NCBI GenBank assembly: GCA_017456905.1
Contig: JAFTIL010000026.1
Location: 61,854 to 125,853, forward strand
Source of the DNA: Clostridia bacterium
GTDB lineage: Bacteria > Bacillota > Clostridia > Oscillospirales > CAG-272
Length of the DNA: 64,000 bases
Reading direction: 5' to 3'
The notes under the pieces were generated by a model. The model was not told where the DNA came from, did not search any database, and was given only the letters and a program-made list of their open reading frames with translations. Positions within the stretch are counted from its first letter, which is position 1. Each line of letters starts with the position of its first letter. A program made the position numbers and the translations under genes. Shown here piece by piece: positions 42,200 to 52,609 of this stretch.

Positions 42200-45100
42200 G
42201 TGGAACGTAACGAAATTTCTTCCATTAAAATTGGTCTCGCGTCTCCTGAAATGATCAGAAATTGGTCTTACGGCGAGGTCATCAAGCCCGAGACCATCAA
42301 TTACCGTACCCTGAAGGCAGAGGTCGGCGGACTTTTCTGCGAGCGTATCTTTGGTCCCACCAAGGATGGCGCTTGTATGTGCGGAAAGTATAAGAATTCC
42401 CACAGCAAGGAGATCATCAAGTGCGAGCGTTGCCACGTAGACGTGACCACCAAGAAGGTGCGCCGTGAGCGCATGGGTCACATCGAGTTGGCCAGCCCCG
42501 TGTCTCATATCTGGTACTTCAAGGCCATTCCCTCCAGAATGGCTCTGGTGCTGGACATTTCCCCCAAGCAGCTGGAGCAGGTGCTCTACTTCGCCGAGTG
42601 TGTGGTGCTGGATGCGGGCGTTTGTCCCACCCTCCGCAAGGGTCAGGTGCTCAATGAGTCCGACCTCCGCGAGTACCGCAAGAGCTATGGCAACGGCTTC
42701 CGCGTCGGCATGGGCGCCGAGGCTGTGAAGGAGCTGCTGGCAGGTATCGACGTACAGGCCGAGTCCGACAAGCTCAAGGATGAGCTGGCTCGTGCCACCG
42801 GTCAGAAGAAGACCCGTATCATCAAGCGTTTGGAGGTCATCGAGGCCTTCCGCACCTCCGGCAACAAGCTGGAGTGGATGGTGCTGGACGTCCTGCCCGT
42901 CATTCCCCCCGATATCAGATCCATGGTTCAGTTGGACGGCGGCCGTTTCGCCTCCTCCGATCTGAACGAGCTGTATCGTCGTGTCATCAGCCGTAACAAC
43001 CGTCTGCGCAAGCTCATCGAGATCGGCACTCCCGAGATCGTGGTGCGTAACGAGAAGCGTATGCTTCAGGAGGCTGTTGATGCTTTGATCGACAACGGCC
43101 GCCGTGGCAAGCCCGTCACCGGCCCCTCCAACCGTCCCCTCAAGTCTCTGTCTGAAATGCTCCGCGGTAAGCAGGGCCGTTTCCGTCAGAACCTCTTGGG
43201 TAAGCGCGTTGACTATTCCGGCCGTTCGGTTATCGTCGTCGGTCCTTCCCTCAAGATCTATCAGTGCGGTCTGCCTAAGGAGATGGCTCTGGAGCTCTTC
43301 AAGCCCTTCGTGGTCAAGCGCCTCGTAGAAATGGGCAAGGCCACCAACGTAAGAGAAGCTCAGAAGAAGATCGAGCGCGCCAACACCGACGTGTGGGATG
43401 CACTCGAGAACGTCATCAAGGAGCATCCCGTGCTCTTGAACCGTGCGCCTACCCTGCACCGTCTGTCCATCCAGGCCTTCGAGCCTGTGCTGGTGGAAGG
43501 CCGCGCCATTAAGCTGCATCCTCTGGTATGTACTGCGTTTAACGCCGACTTCGACGGTGACCAGATGCCTGTACACGTACCTCTGTCCGTGGAGGCACAG
43601 GCTGAGGCCCGCTTCCTCATGCTGTCTGCCAACAACCTGCTGAAGCCCATGGACGGTAAGGCTGTGACCATTCCTACCCAGGATATGATCCTTGGTTCCT
43701 ACTACCTGACCATGCTGAAGCCCGGTGAACCCGGCGAGGGTCGTGTTTTCCGTGACTTCGACGAGGCCATGATGGCTTATGCCAACGGTCAACTGGGTCT
43801 CCATGCCCTCATCACTGTTCGCGGTACTCATAATGAGACTACCGTGGATGAAAACGGCAACGAGACCACCAAGAAGGTCTACCACCGTGTAGAGACCACC
43901 TTGGGCCGTCTGATCTTTAACCAGCCCATTCCCCAGGATCTCGGCATGATGGATCGTTCCATCCCCGAGAACCTTTACAAGCCCGAGGTCGACCAGGTGG
44001 TGAAGAAGAAGCAGCTTGGTCAGATCATCGACCTTTGCATCAAGGTACACGGTACCGCCGTTTGTGCCAATATGCTGGACGAGATCAAGGCCATGGGTTA
44101 CAAGTATTCCACCCGCGCTTCCTTCTCTATCTCGGTTTACGATATGACCATCCCCTCCGACAAGCAGCAGCATCTGGCTGAGGCTCATAAGCAGGTGGAT
44201 CAGATCACCAAGCACTTCATGCGCGGTGAGCTCTCCGAGGAAGAGAGATACCAGAGCGTCATTCAGATCTGGGAAGGCACCACAGGCCGCGTCACCAAGG
44301 CTTTGGAGACCAGTTTCGGTACCTATAACCCTATCAAGATCATGGCAGACTCCGGTGCCCGTGGTTCTATGACCCAGATGAGACAGCTGGCAGGTATGCG
44401 TGGTCTGATGTTCTCCGCAACAGGTAAGACCATGGAGCTGCCTATCACCTCTAACTTCCGTGAGGGTCTGAACATCACCGAGTACTTTATGGGTGCTCGT
44501 TCCTCTCGTAAGTCCCTGTCCGATACCGCGCTTCGTACCGCAGACTCGGGTTACCTGACCCGCCGTCTGGTGGACGTTTCTCAGGAGGTCATCATCCGCG
44601 AGATCAAGTGCGACACCGATAAGGGCGCATGGGTCAGCGATATCATCGACGAAAAGGAAAAGAAGGCTCTTGAGCCTCTGGAGGACCGTATCATCGGCCG
44701 CTTCACCATGGGCGACGTGGTACATCCCGTCACCGGTGAGGTCATGATCCCCGACGATACCATGATCACCGACGAGATGGCCAAGGCCATCAAGGACGCA
44801 GGTATCACCTCTGTCTGCATCCGTACCGCCATCCAGTGCCATGCCCGCTACGGTCTGTGCGCTCACTGCTACGGTGCCGACCTGGCATCCGGCAAGTTGG
44901 TCAGTGTAGGTGAGGCCGTGGGTATCATTGCCGCTCAGTCTATCGGTGAGCCCGGTACTCAGCTGACCATGAGAACCTTCCACTCCGGTGGTGTCGCGGG
45001 TTCCGATATTACCCAGGGTCTTCCCAGAGTTGAAGAGCTCTTCGAGGCTCGCGCTCCTAAGAAGGCCGCCGTTATGACCGAGAAGGCAGGTACTGCTTAT

Positions 45101-45838
45101 CTCCAGAGAAATCCCAATGAGCCCAACATCACCGACGTTTCCGTCCATGACGAAAATGGCGTTGAGCTGGCTAAGTACAGCATTCCTTACGGTATGAGAA
45201 TTGCCATCACCGACGGCCAGGAGGTCGAGGTTGGTCAGGCACTCACCGAGGGTAGCAAGGCTCCTGCGGATATCATGAGAATTCAGGGCCTGGATGCCGT
45301 GTATGAGTATATCATCAAGGAGATCCAGAAGGTCTACCGTTCCCAGTCCTGTAACGTAAACGATAAGCACATCGAGATCATTGCCCGTCAGATGACCCGC
45401 AAGATCCGTATCTCCGACAGCGGTTCCACCGCGCTCCTCGAGGGCTCTGTGGTGGATATGTCTGATCTGGAGGCCGCTAACAACGAGATCAAGGCTCGCA
45501 GAGTAGCTACCGCCGAGGATCCCACCGCGCCCAAGCTGTACGAGGCCGAGGGTGCTCCCGTGCTCCTTGGTATCACCAAGGCATCCCTGCAGACCGAGTC
45601 CTTCATGTCTGCCGCATCCTTCCAGGAGACCACCAAGGTGCTGGCCGATGCCGCCATCAAGGGTAAGGTCGACTACCTCCGCGGCTTGAAGGAGAACGTC
45701 ATCATCGGTAAGCTGATCCCCGCAGGTACGGGTATGGCCTGCTATAAGGAGATCGCCGTTGAGGCTGCCACCGAAGGTGAAGCACTTCCCGAGGCTGACG
45801 AGACCCAGATCTATGAGGACGACGGTGCCGTCGTTTGA
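42200..45838 (+). CDS. rpoC: RNA polymerase beta' subunit
   Basis: 1212 residues from the GTG at 42200, which has GGAG eight bases upstream; an in-frame ATG at 42182 has no site, so both are possible. The N-terminal zinc site is C-E-R-I-F-G-P with C-M-C-G and C-E-R-C. The catalytic N-A-D-F-D-G-D motif is at 448-454. The second zinc site ([13 protein letters not shown]) and the trigger-loop region are present. It ends at a strong terminator, so the transcript is rpoB-rpoC only. Confidence 0.98.
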   Translation: MERNEISSIKIGLASPEMIRNWSYGEVIKPETINYRTLKAEVGGLFCERIFGPTKDGACMCGKYKNSHSKEIIKCERCHVDVTTKKVRRERMGHIELASPVSHIWYFKAIPSRMALVLDISPKQLEQVLYFAECVVLDAGVCPTLRKGQVLNESDLREYRKSYGNGFRVGMGAEAVKELLAGIDVQAESDKLKDELARATGQKKTRIIKRLEVIEAFRTSGNKLEWMVLDVLPVIPPDIRSMVQLDGGRFASSDLNELYRRVISRNNRLRKLIEIGTPEIVVRNEKRMLQEAVDALIDNGRRGKPVTGPSNRPLKSLSEMLRGKQGRFRQNLLGKRVDYSGRSVIVVGPSLKIYQCGLPKEMALELFKPFVVKRLVEMGKATNVREAQKKIERANTDVWDALENVIKEHPVLLNRAPTLHRLSIQAFEPVLVEGRAIKLHPLVCTAFNADFDGDQMPVHVPLSVEAQAEARFLMLSANNLLKPMDGKAVTIPTQDMILGSYYLTMLKPGEPGEGRVFRDFDEAMMAYANGQLGLHALITVRGTHNETTVDENGNETTKKVYHRVETTLGRLIFNQPIPQDLGMMDRSIPENLYKPEVDQVVKKKQLGQIIDLCIKVHGTAVCANMLDEIKAMGYKYSTRASFSISVYDMTIPSDKQQHLAEAHKQVDQITKHFMRGELSEEERYQSVIQIWEGTTGRVTKALETSFGTYNPIKIMADSGARGSMTQMRQLAGMRGLMFSATGKTMELPITSNFREGLNITEYFMGARSSRKSLSDTALRTADSGYLTRRLVDVSQEVIIREIKCDTDKGAWVSDIIDEKEKKALEPLEDRIIGRFTMGDVVHPVTGEVMIPDDTMITDEMAKAIKDAGITSVCIRTAIQCHARYGLCAHCYGADLASGKLVSVGEAVGIIAAQSIGEPGTQLTMRTFHSGGVAGSDITQGLPRVEELFEARAPKKAAVMTEKAGTAYLQRNPNEPNITDVSVHDENGVELAKYSIPYGMRIAITDGQEVEVGQALTEGSKAPADIMRIQGLDAVYEYIIKEIQKVYRSQSCNVNDKHIEIIARQMTRKIRISDSGSTALLEGSVVDMSDLEAANNEIKARRVATAEDPTAPKLYEAEGAPVLLGITKASLQTESFMSAASFQETTKVLADAAIKGKVDYLRGLKENVIIGKLIPAGTGMACYKEIAVEAATEGEALPEADETQIYEDDGAVV

Positions 45839-45853
45839 GTTTAATTCAAAGCA

Positions 45854-45882
45854 AAGGGACACCCGCACAGCGGGTGTCCCTT
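45854..45882 (+). terminator. Terminator after rpoC
   Basis: A perfect 13-bp stem, AAGGGACACCCGC (45854-45866) with its complement at 45870-45882, and a 3-nt loop, 15 nt past the stop. The T-run is short (TTG), but the stem is very stable. Confidence 0.85.
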
Positions 45883-46007
45883 GTTATGTATGAAACGCAT
45901 AAAAAGCGAGGAACATTCAATCGGACGAGGGAAAACGACAGCCTTCGGAAAATCTTTGTGTAGTATACAAAAACGCTTGTCAAATCAACACCTTTTTGTT
46001 GATATTA

Positions 46008-46061
46008 CCCGTTGAAAATCAACGGGGCCTGTGATATAATGATATCATGCATAATCATGCA
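46008..46061 (+). promoter_or_regulatory. Promoter with overlapping palindromic operators for the amino acid transporter
   Basis: TTGAAA (46012-46017), a 17-nt spacer and TATAAT (46035-46040). A palindrome CCCGTTGA/TCAACGGG (46008-46026) covers the -35. TGCATAATCATGCA (46048-46061) covers the expected start of transcription and resembles an ARG box, with a second ATTATTATTCAT partial copy behind it. Control by an ArgR-type repressor is plausible but inferred. Confidence 0.65.
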
Positions 46062-46089
46062 ATTATTATTCATGATAAGGAGAAAGAAA

Positions 46090-46911
46090 ATGAAAAAGTA
46101 TTTGGCTGTTTTTATGGCTTTGGTGCTGGCTCTGTCCTGCATGATGATCTTTACTGCTTGCGACGGCGCAAGTGAAAAGGAGACCGAGGCTCCCACCAAT
46201 GCTGCAACTGAAGCAGGTACTACCGCCGAGGCCAATGGCGAGAAGCCTGTTCTGAAGATGGGTACCAACGCATACTTCCAGCCCTACGAGTTCTACCAGG
46301 GCGAGGAGATCGTCGGCATCGACGCTGAGATCGCTGCTGCTATCGCTGAGAAACTGGGCATGACCCTGGAGATCGTGGACATGGAGTTCGACTCCATCCT
46401 GACCGCTGTTAACCAGGATTCCGTTGATTTCGGTATGGCCGGTATGACCATCACCGAGGATCGCCTCCTGGAGGTTGACTTCTCTATCAGCTACGCCAAC
46501 GGCGTACAGTCGATCATCGTTCCTGAAGGTTCTCCCATCACCTGCGCAGATGATCTCTACGCTGAGGGCGCTTCCTATAAGGTAGGCGTTCAGTTGGGTA
46601 CGACCGGTGATATCTACGCCACCGACGATTTCGGCAAGGAAAATGTTACCACCTATAGCAATGGTAACGAGGCTGTGATGGCTCTGGCCGGCGGTTCTGT
46701 GGATTGCGTGATCATCGACAACGAGCCCGCTAAGGCTCTGGTGGCCGCTAACTCCGGCCTCAAGATCTTGGAGACCGCTTACGCCAACGAGGACTACGCC
46801 ATCTGCGTTAAGAAGGGCAACTCCGAGCTGCTGGATAAGATCAACGTTGCTATCATGGAGCTGACCGAGGACGGTACCATCGCCGCTATCGTGGCAAAGT
46901 ACATCAAGTGA
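46090..46911 (+). CDS. Amino acid ABC transporter substrate-binding lipoprotein
   Basis: 273 residues from the ATG at 46090, which has AAGGAG nine bases upstream. Lipoprotein signal with lipobox F-T-A-C (C24), short Thr/Glu linker, then a family-3 solute-binding domain: G-I-D-A-E-I-A-A-A-I-A-E-K-L-G, A-G-M-T-I-T-E-D-R, and G-V-Q-L-G-T-T-G-D. It would capture a polar amino acid outside the membrane and feed the permease and ATPase downstream. The exact ligand cannot be read. A terminator-like hairpin between it and the permease would give more binding protein than membrane components. Confidence 0.93.
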   Translation: MKKYLAVFMALVLALSCMMIFTACDGASEKETEAPTNAATEAGTTAEANGEKPVLKMGTNAYFQPYEFYQGEEIVGIDAEIAAAIAEKLGMTLEIVDMEFDSILTAVNQDSVDFGMAGMTITEDRLLEVDFSISYANGVQSIIVPEGSPITCADDLYAEGASYKVGVQLGTTGDIYATDDFGKENVTTYSNGNEAVMALAGGSVDCVIIDNEPAKALVAANSGLKILETAYANEDYAICVKKGNSELLDKINVAIMELTEDGTIAAIVAKYIK

Positions 46912-46934
46912 TCTGACCCTTCGTCAGAGGATCG

Positions 46935-47042
46935 AATGGGACGGGCGACCGTCCCATTCTTTTGAAATTTTCAAAGATGACCCACGGTCATCTTTGAAAG
47001 TTCTTTTGCCTGATCGATAAAAGAGTTTTCAAAGGTGACCCG
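46935..47042 (+). promoter_or_regulatory. Attenuator-like hairpins between binding-protein and permease genes
   Basis: Hairpin 1, AATGGGACGG/CCGTCCCATT (46935-46958) with CTTTT after, is terminator-like. Hairpin 2 is a perfect 14-bp stem, TTTCAAAGATGACC (46969-46982) with GGTCATCTTTGAAA (46986-46999). A third arm, TTTTCAAAGGTGACC (47026-47040), could pair with the second arm instead, so two mutually exclusive folds exist. Confidence 0.6.
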
Positions 47043-47075
47043 TAGCATATGATAATGTATGAAAGGATCAAAAAC

Positions 47076-48488
47076 ATGAATTGGATTGAGAGCCAAAAGA
47101 AAAAAAGGCGCATCATAAATCTCAGTATCATCGCGCTGTGCGTTGTGATACTTTTGGGTGTGGTTTTGGTGGATTTTATCGCCAACCGACAAATCAACGC
47201 CACGCTGACTGCCGAGGAAGCTCAGACCCAGATCGACGAGTTGATCTTGAGCCTGCCCACTGCTGTGGCTAAGTGCTCCAAATATGTGGTTGAAAATACC
47301 AAAATGGAGGTCTTGTCAGTTGAAGAAAGCCGGGACCGTAGTTTCTTGGTCAAGGTGAAGTACGACACTGTAGACGTAGCTGCCATGTATAAGGCACACA
47401 AGGATCAGATCTTTGAGGCCGCTTGGAATTATGCCGAGGGAATCAAGGCAGAGGGTAAAAAGGTCAACGCAACCATGATCCAGAGCGAGGTGCAGAAATA
47501 CATATTGGCACAGCTGGAGACCGGCGCGTGGATCACAAGTGGCGAGGTAGAGGTCTACTTCTACGACGTTCGCGCCGAGAAGTTACAGATGTACCTCTCG
47601 GATGAGGCACTAAACCACTTGCTGGGCGGCTATATTGCCGTTAAGGATGACATCAAGGAAACCACCGAGATCACCGTGGATGGCAAGACGGTGTCTATCG
47701 CTTCCGATAACACCTTCCGCAACGGTATCAATCAGTGCTTCGGTTTGGACAACTACGATGCCACCGTCCCTGACACCTCCTCGCCTCTCCAACAGAAGTG
47801 GAATGCTGTCAAGGCGGATTTCTATAAGAATTTCATTAAGGACGATCACTGGAAGTATATTCTGGAGGGTATCGGCAACACCCTTGCCCTGACAGGACTT
47901 TCTCTGCTTATGGGCATCTTTTTGGGCCTTTTTACAGCCATCGTTCGTGTGGTACATGAGAAGACCGATAAGCTCTATTATCTTGATAAGATCGCCAAGG
48001 TCTATGTGGCGATCATCCGCGGAACGCCCCTCATGGTACAGCTCCTCATTATCTATTTCGTTCTGCTGTTGCCCGTCGGCATTGAAAAATTCCCCGCGGC
48101 GGTGCTGTGTTTTGGATTAAACAGCGGTGCCTATGTATCTGAGATCATCCGTGGCGGCATCATGTCGGTGGACGCAGGTCAAACTGAGGCGGGGCGTTCT
48201 CTGGGCTTCGGTTATGGGGCTACGATGTTCCATATTGTTATGCCCCAGGCCTTCAAGGCCGTTCTTCCTGCTCTGTGTAACGAGTTTATCACCCTGCTTA
48301 AGGAGACCTCCGTTGCCTTCTATATTGGCGTGGCCGATCTCACCCGTGCAGGTATTAAGATTCGTTCTCTTACCTACAGTGATTTTATGCCCTTGGTGGC
48401 AGTCGCACTTATTTATCTGTTCTTGGTTCTGGTCCTCACCAAGCTGGTGGGTATTCTTGAAAGGAGGTTGCGCAAGAGTGAACGCTGA
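47076..48488 (+). CDS. Amino acid ABC transporter permease with a long extracytoplasmic N-terminal region
   Basis: 470 residues from the ATG at 47076 (AAAGGA eight bases upstream; upstream ATGs lack a site). Residues 258-470 are a normal HisM/GlnP-type permease with the ATPase-contact loop around [12 protein letters not shown] and the entry motif G-I-G-N-T-L. Before it stands an extra helix (about 15-34) and about 220 residues with Lys/Glu-rich alpha/beta character that should lie outside the cell. Family permeases are usually about 220 residues, so this doubles the protein. The extra part may bind substrate or the binding protein, or shield the channel; no family was recognised. Confidence 0.88.
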   Translation: MNWIESQKKKRRIINLSIIALCVVILLGVVLVDFIANRQINATLTAEEAQTQIDELILSLPTAVAKCSKYVVENTKMEVLSVEESRDRSFLVKVKYDTVDVAAMYKAHKDQIFEAAWNYAEGIKAEGKKVNATMIQSEVQKYILAQLETGAWITSGEVEVYFYDVRAEKLQMYLSDEALNHLLGGYIAVKDDIKETTEITVDGKTVSIASDNTFRNGINQCFGLDNYDATVPDTSSPLQQKWNAVKADFYKNFIKDDHWKYILEGIGNTLALTGLSLLMGIFLGLFTAIVRVVHEKTDKLYYLDKIAKVYVAIIRGTPLMVQLLIIYFVLLLPVGIEKFPAAVLCFGLNSGAYVSEIIRGGIMSVDAGQTEAGRSLGFGYGATMFHIVMPQAFKAVLPALCNEFITLLKETSVAFYIGVADLTRAGIKIRSLTYSDFMPLVAVALIYLFLVLVLTKLVGILERRLRKSER

Positions 48489-49224
48489 TAACGTAATTGT
48501 TAAGGTCAAAGACCTGAAAAAGCATTATAATGACGGCTCCGTTCACGCACTGGACGGTGTATCCATGGATATCTTTCGCGGCGAGGTGGTGGTCATTATC
48601 GGCCCCTCGGGTAGCGGAAAGTCTACGTTCTTGCGTTCTCTGAACCTTCTTGAAGAGCCTACGGATGGAGAGATTTTGGTGAGCGGCGTCAATCTCATGG
48701 ATAAGAAGACCAACATCAATCTGCACCGTCAGAAGATGGGCATGGTCTTCCAGCATTTCAATCTGTTTCCCCATATGACCATTTTGAAAAACATGACCCT
48801 GGCACCTATGAAGCTGCTCAAAAAGTCCAGGGAAGAGGCCGAAAAGAAGGCTTTGGAGCTCCTCCACATGGTGGGCCTTGCCGACCGTGCAGAGGATTAT
48901 CCTGCCCAGCTTTCCGGCGGACAAAAGCAACGCGTGGCCATCGTCCGTGCTCTCTGTATGGAGCCCGAGATCATGCTTTTTGACGAGCCAACCTCCGCCC
49001 TTGACCCCGAAATGGTGGGCGAGGTACTTGAGGTTATGAAAAAGCTGGCACACGATGGTATGACCATGGTGGTGGTGACCCATGAGATGGGCTTTGCCCG
49101 TGAGGTGGGATCCCGTGTGGTCTTTATGGATGGCGGTCAGATCATTGAAGAGGGTACTCCCGATGAGATCTTTAATCATCCCAAGTCCGACAGACTGCAG
49201 GGCTTTTTGGCCAAGGTCCTTTAA
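48478..49224 (+). CDS. Amino acid ABC transporter ATP-binding protein
   Basis: 248 residues from the GTG at 48478, which lies ten bases after AGGAGG and overlaps the permease end by 11 nt; an upstream open frame is only a shadow. Walker [10 protein letters not shown] (42-50), signature L-S-G-G-Q-K-Q-R, Walker [13 protein letters not shown]. It powers the transporter encoded by the two preceding genes and completes the three-part importer. Confidence 0.94.
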   Translation: MNADNVIVKVKDLKKHYNDGSVHALDGVSMDIFRGEVVVIIGPSGSGKSTFLRSLNLLEEPTDGEILVSGVNLMDKKTNINLHRQKMGMVFQHFNLFPHMTILKNMTLAPMKLLKKSREEAEKKALELLHMVGLADRAEDYPAQLSGGQKQRVAIVRALCMEPEIMLFDEPTSALDPEMVGEVLEVMKKLAHDGMTMVVVTHEMGFAREVGSRVVFMDGGQIIEEGTPDEIFNHPKSDRLQGFLAKVL

Positions 49225-49245
49225 TTCAAGAAAAAGGAGAAAAGC

Positions 49246-49770
49246 ATGAATAAGCTGGTGATGGTCATCAACGGACGCGGCGGCGTGGGCAAGGATGCCC
49301 TGTGCGAAGCGTTGAAAACACAGTTCAAGGTAGTCAACAAGTCCTCTGTAGATCCCATCAAAGAGATCGCCACCCGTTACGGCTGGCGGGGAGAAAAGAC
49401 CCCCAAAGCAAGAAAATTTCTGGCGGATCTCAAGCAGGTGTTTGTGGAGTATAACGATCTGCCCACCGCATATTTGATAGAGCAGTATCAGGCGTTTATG
49501 GACAGCGACGCGGATATCCTTTGCGTTCATATCCGCGAGGCCCCGGAGATTGCCAAATTCACGGCGAAGATCCCCACCAAGTGCATCACCATGCTCATTC
49601 GCCGCCCGGACCCCAACGGCATAGCGCCTTACGGCAACGCCGCAGACGACGAGGTGGAGAATTATGTCTATGATTACGTGTTTGACAATGTCCTTTCCTT
49701 GGACGAAAGCGGCATGGCTTTTTGCACATTGATCCGCTCTGTTATGGAAAATGATGAGGGCAATGGTTAA
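49246..49770 (+). CDS. P-loop NTPase, nucleotide-kinase-like
   Basis: 174 residues beginning with a P-loop, I-N-G-R-G-G-V-G-K-D (residues 8-17). The layout, with a conserved W-R-G-E-K-T, a Y-N-D-L-P-T segment and M-L-I-R-R-P-D near 125, resembles the phosphonate/deoxynucleoside monophosphate kinase group. No specific family or substrate can be claimed. AAAGGAG precedes the ATG, 21 nt after the ATPase gene, so it may be read from the transporter promoter. Confidence 0.7.
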   Translation: MNKLVMVINGRGGVGKDALCEALKTQFKVVNKSSVDPIKEIATRYGWRGEKTPKARKFLADLKQVFVEYNDLPTAYLIEQYQAFMDSDADILCVHIREAPEIAKFTAKIPTKCITMLIRRPDPNGIAPYGNAADDEVENYVYDYVFDNVLSLDESGMAFCTLIRSVMENDEGNG

Positions 49771-49850
49771 CAACTGCCATATGCGTCAAAAGGTGACATT
49801 TTATTTGTTGAAAAAGCACGGTTTTTGTTAAAACAAATTCACGGATTTGT

Positions 49851-49891
49851 AAAATATCTAACTGGATATTTTCGAAAATTTGTATTATAAT
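49851..49891 (+). promoter_or_regulatory. Candidate promoter and operator of glgP
   Basis: TATAAT at 49886-49891 with a poor -35 (TGGATA, 49863-49868, 17-nt spacer). The inverted repeat AAAATATC (49851-49858) / GATATTTT (49865-49872) lies over the -35 and could be a repressor or activator site. The leader to the ATG is about 90 nt. Confidence 0.45.
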
Positions 49892-49982
49892 ATACTGTAA
49901 CTTGCCATAGCGCCCCTGGCGATATCGTCGGGGCGGCTTTTGGTTTTATCATATCGCAAAACAACGAAACGAGGATAGACTC

Positions 49983-52412
49983 ATGACCAACGTAAAACCC
50001 ACCGCGGCGCAGATCAAGGAAAATCTGGATATCAAGCTGGCCAGATATTTTGGTTGCACCGCCGCCGAGGCCTCCAAGGATCAAATGTATAAGGCCACGG
50101 CCATGACCATTCGCGACATACTTGCCGAGAAGCGCGGCGCTTTCAAAAAGAAGGTCAATCAGACCGGGGCCAAGCGCGTTTACTATATGTGTATGGAGTT
50201 TCTTCTGGGCCGTTCCCTGAAGACCAATCTTTGCAATCTCGGCCTGGACGAAGAATATAAAAAGGCTCTTGCAAACATGGGCTTTGAGCTTGATGAGCTT
50301 TACACCTGTGAGCCCGACGCAGGTCTTGGCAACGGCGGTCTCGGCCGTCTCGCCGCCTGCTTTATGGACTCTCTTTCTTCCCTGGATTATCCCGCCACGG
50401 GCTTTTCTTTGTGCTACGAGTACGGTCTTTTCAAGCAGATGATCGTAGACGGCATCCAGGTGGAGCTTCCCGATGCGTGGCTTCCCGGAGGCGAGGTCTG
50501 GCTGGTACCCAGAACCGACCGCACCTTCAAGGTTCGTTTTGGCGGCCGTGTCCGCGAGGAATGGAAGCCCTCGGGTCACTGTGAGATCATTTACGAGGAC
50601 GCCGAAGAGCTGGAGGCTATGCCTTACGACATGATGATCTCGGGTGCAGACTCCCAGGCTGTCAGTCGTCTGCGCCTGTGGCGCGCCCGCGAAAACCAAA
50701 ACTTCAATATGGGCCTTTTTACCCAGGGTCAGTATGCGCGCGCTCTGGAGGAGTCCACCAACGCTGCTGCTATCACCAAGGTGCTGTATCCTTCCGATAA
50801 CCACACCGAGGGCAAGCTGCTCCGTCTGACCCAGCAGTATTTCCTTTGCTCCGCTTCAGTCCAGTCCATCATCCGCGATCATATGGCGGTTTACGGTACG
50901 CTGGACAATCTGGCCGAGAAGGTGGCCATCCACCTCAACGATACTCACCCCACCCTCTGTATCCCCGAGCTGATGCGTATTCTTGTGGATGATTATTTCT
51001 ATCCTTGGGACGTAGCATGGCACATGGTCACCCGTATTTGCTCTTACACCAATCACACCGTGCTTCCCGAGGCGCTGGAGACCTGGAACGAGGATCTGTT
51101 CCGCTTGAAGCTCCCCCGCATCCATATGATCATCAAGGAGATCAACGAGCGCTTCTGCCGCGAGGCATGGCAGACCTTCCCCGGTAACTGGCAGAGAATT
51201 TCCGCTATGAGTATCGTGGGATATGGCCAGGTACGCATGGCCAATCTGGCTGTGATCGGCTCTCACTCGATTAATGGTGTATCCAAGCTGCACTCCACCA
51301 TTCTGAAGGATTCTGTTTTCAAGGATTTCTTCCGCCTCTACCCCGAGCGCTTTGACAACGTGACCAACGGTATCGCTCACCGTCGTTGGCTGTGCTACTC
51401 CAACCCTGAGTTGGCAAAGCTTTTGGACGAGACCATCGGCACAGGCTACCGCCATAATCCCGTTGAGCTTGGAGAGTTTGCCAAGTTCGCTGACGATCAG
51501 GATGTCTTGGAGCGTTTCCGCAGCATTAAGCACAATAACAAGATCGCTTTTGCAAACCATCTCTACCGCAAGTCGGGTCAGAAGCTGGATACCCACGCCG
51601 TATTCGACGTACAGATCAAGCGTCTCCACGAATACAAGCGCCAGCTTCTCAACGCTTTGAATATCATCGGTATCTTCCTCGACCTGCGTGACAACCCCAA
51701 TCTGGATATCACACCTCAGACCTATATCTTCGGTGCCAAGGCCGCTCCCGGTTATCAGATGGCCAAGCGTATCATCCAACTTCTCTGCATGATCAGTAAG
51801 GAGATCGACCGTCATCCCTCCATTAAGGAAAAGCTGAATCTTGTGTTCCTTGAGAATTACGACGTCAGCACCGCCGAGGCGCTGATCCCTTCCGCCGACA
51901 TTTCTGAGCAGATCTCTCTGGCCGGTAAGGAAGCCAGTGGTACGGGCTGTATGAAGCTTATGATGAACGGCGCGTTGACCATTGGTACGCTGGATGGCGC
52001 CAACGTAGAAATGCTGGCTGCTGCGGGTGAGGAGAATATGTTCATTTTCGGTCTCACCAGCACCGAGGTGGATGAGCTTTGGCTCCGCGGCTACCGCTCC
52101 ACCGAGTTCTATGCCAACAACGAGCGACTCATCCGCATCGTTAATGCGCTCTCTGTGGGCTTTGGCGGTGAGTCCTTTGCCGATATCGCCACCTATCTTC
52201 TGGGCGGTCACGGTATTGCCGATCCCTATATGTGCATGGCTGACTTCGAGTCCTACCGTCTGACCCACGAAAGAGCCATCAAGGCTTATGCCAACCGTCA
52301 GAATTGGACCCGTATGGCCCTCCTGAATACTGCCGCCTCCGGCCACTTCGCCGCCGACCGCTCTATCCGTGAGTACGCCGACAGATTCTGGAACATCAAG
52401 CCTGTGAAGTAA
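49983..52412 (+). CDS. glgP: Glycogen/starch/alpha-glucan phosphorylase
   Basis: 809 residues, full length for the GT35 family. It releases glucose-1-phosphate from alpha-1,4-glucans. N-terminal glucan and active-site motifs (A-D-A-G-L-G-N-G-G-L-G-R-L, Y-G-L-F), the PLP lysine K658 in T-G-C-M-K-L-M-M-N-G-A-L, and the last motif G-T-L-D-G-A-N-V-E. A Cys replaces the usual Asn two residues before the lysine; probably neutral. It stands with the GH13 gene downstream, matching a storage-glucan or maltodextrin breakdown role. GAGGA precedes the ATG. Confidence 0.96.
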   Translation: MTNVKPTAAQIKENLDIKLARYFGCTAAEASKDQMYKATAMTIRDILAEKRGAFKKKVNQTGAKRVYYMCMEFLLGRSLKTNLCNLGLDEEYKKALANMGFELDELYTCEPDAGLGNGGLGRLAACFMDSLSSLDYPATGFSLCYEYGLFKQMIVDGIQVELPDAWLPGGEVWLVPRTDRTFKVRFGGRVREEWKPSGHCEIIYEDAEELEAMPYDMMISGADSQAVSRLRLWRARENQNFNMGLFTQGQYARALEESTNAAAITKVLYPSDNHTEGKLLRLTQQYFLCSASVQSIIRDHMAVYGTLDNLAEKVAIHLNDTHPTLCIPELMRILVDDYFYPWDVAWHMVTRICSYTNHTVLPEALETWNEDLFRLKLPRIHMIIKEINERFCREAWQTFPGNWQRISAMSIVGYGQVRMANLAVIGSHSINGVSKLHSTILKDSVFKDFFRLYPERFDNVTNGIAHRRWLCYSNPELAKLLDETIGTGYRHNPVELGEFAKFADDQDVLERFRSIKHNNKIAFANHLYRKSGQKLDTHAVFDVQIKRLHEYKRQLLNALNIIGIFLDLRDNPNLDITPQTYIFGAKAAPGYQMAKRIIQLLCMISKEIDRHPSIKEKLNLVFLENYDVSTAEALIPSADISEQISLAGKEASGTGCMKLMMNGALTIGTLDGANVEMLAAAGEENMFIFGLTSTEVDELWLRGYRSTEFYANNERLIRIVNALSVGFGGESFADIATYLLGGHGIADPYMCMADFESYRLTHERAIKAYANRQNWTRMALLNTAASGHFAADRSIREYADRFWNIKPVK

Positions 52413-52424
52413 GCAGAGTACGCG

Positions 52425-52480
52425 AGGGGGAACTTGTGAAAAAGTTCTCCCTCGACCCCTTAAAACTTTCAATAAAAAGG
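52425..52480 (+). repeat. Dispersed palindrome element copy 3, after glgP
   Basis: GAGGGGGAACTT/AAGTTCTCCCTC hairpin (about 52426-52455) followed by GACCCCTTAAAACTTTCAATAAAAAGG. It matches the arrangement at 2717-2785 and, reversed, at 1287-1400. It may end the glgP transcript. Confidence 0.55.
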
Positions 52481-52609
52481 CTTTTACAAAGCAACCATAC
52501 ACCCATAAGGAAGGATATGTCTTTTGGCTCGTCGAGGGCGGCTCGAAAGATAAAGCGAACCTCGCAAGCAGCCCCATGGGGCCCCTATCCCATTCTGATG
52601 TGTTTTTTA

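Noticed and set aside
37985-45868. 2627-codon open frame antisense to the whole rpoB-rpoC pair
   Set aside because: It is the shadow of biased codon use in two highly expressed genes. It has no ribosome-binding site, low-complexity His/Gly/Leu-rich product, and spans two genes with their intergenic gap.
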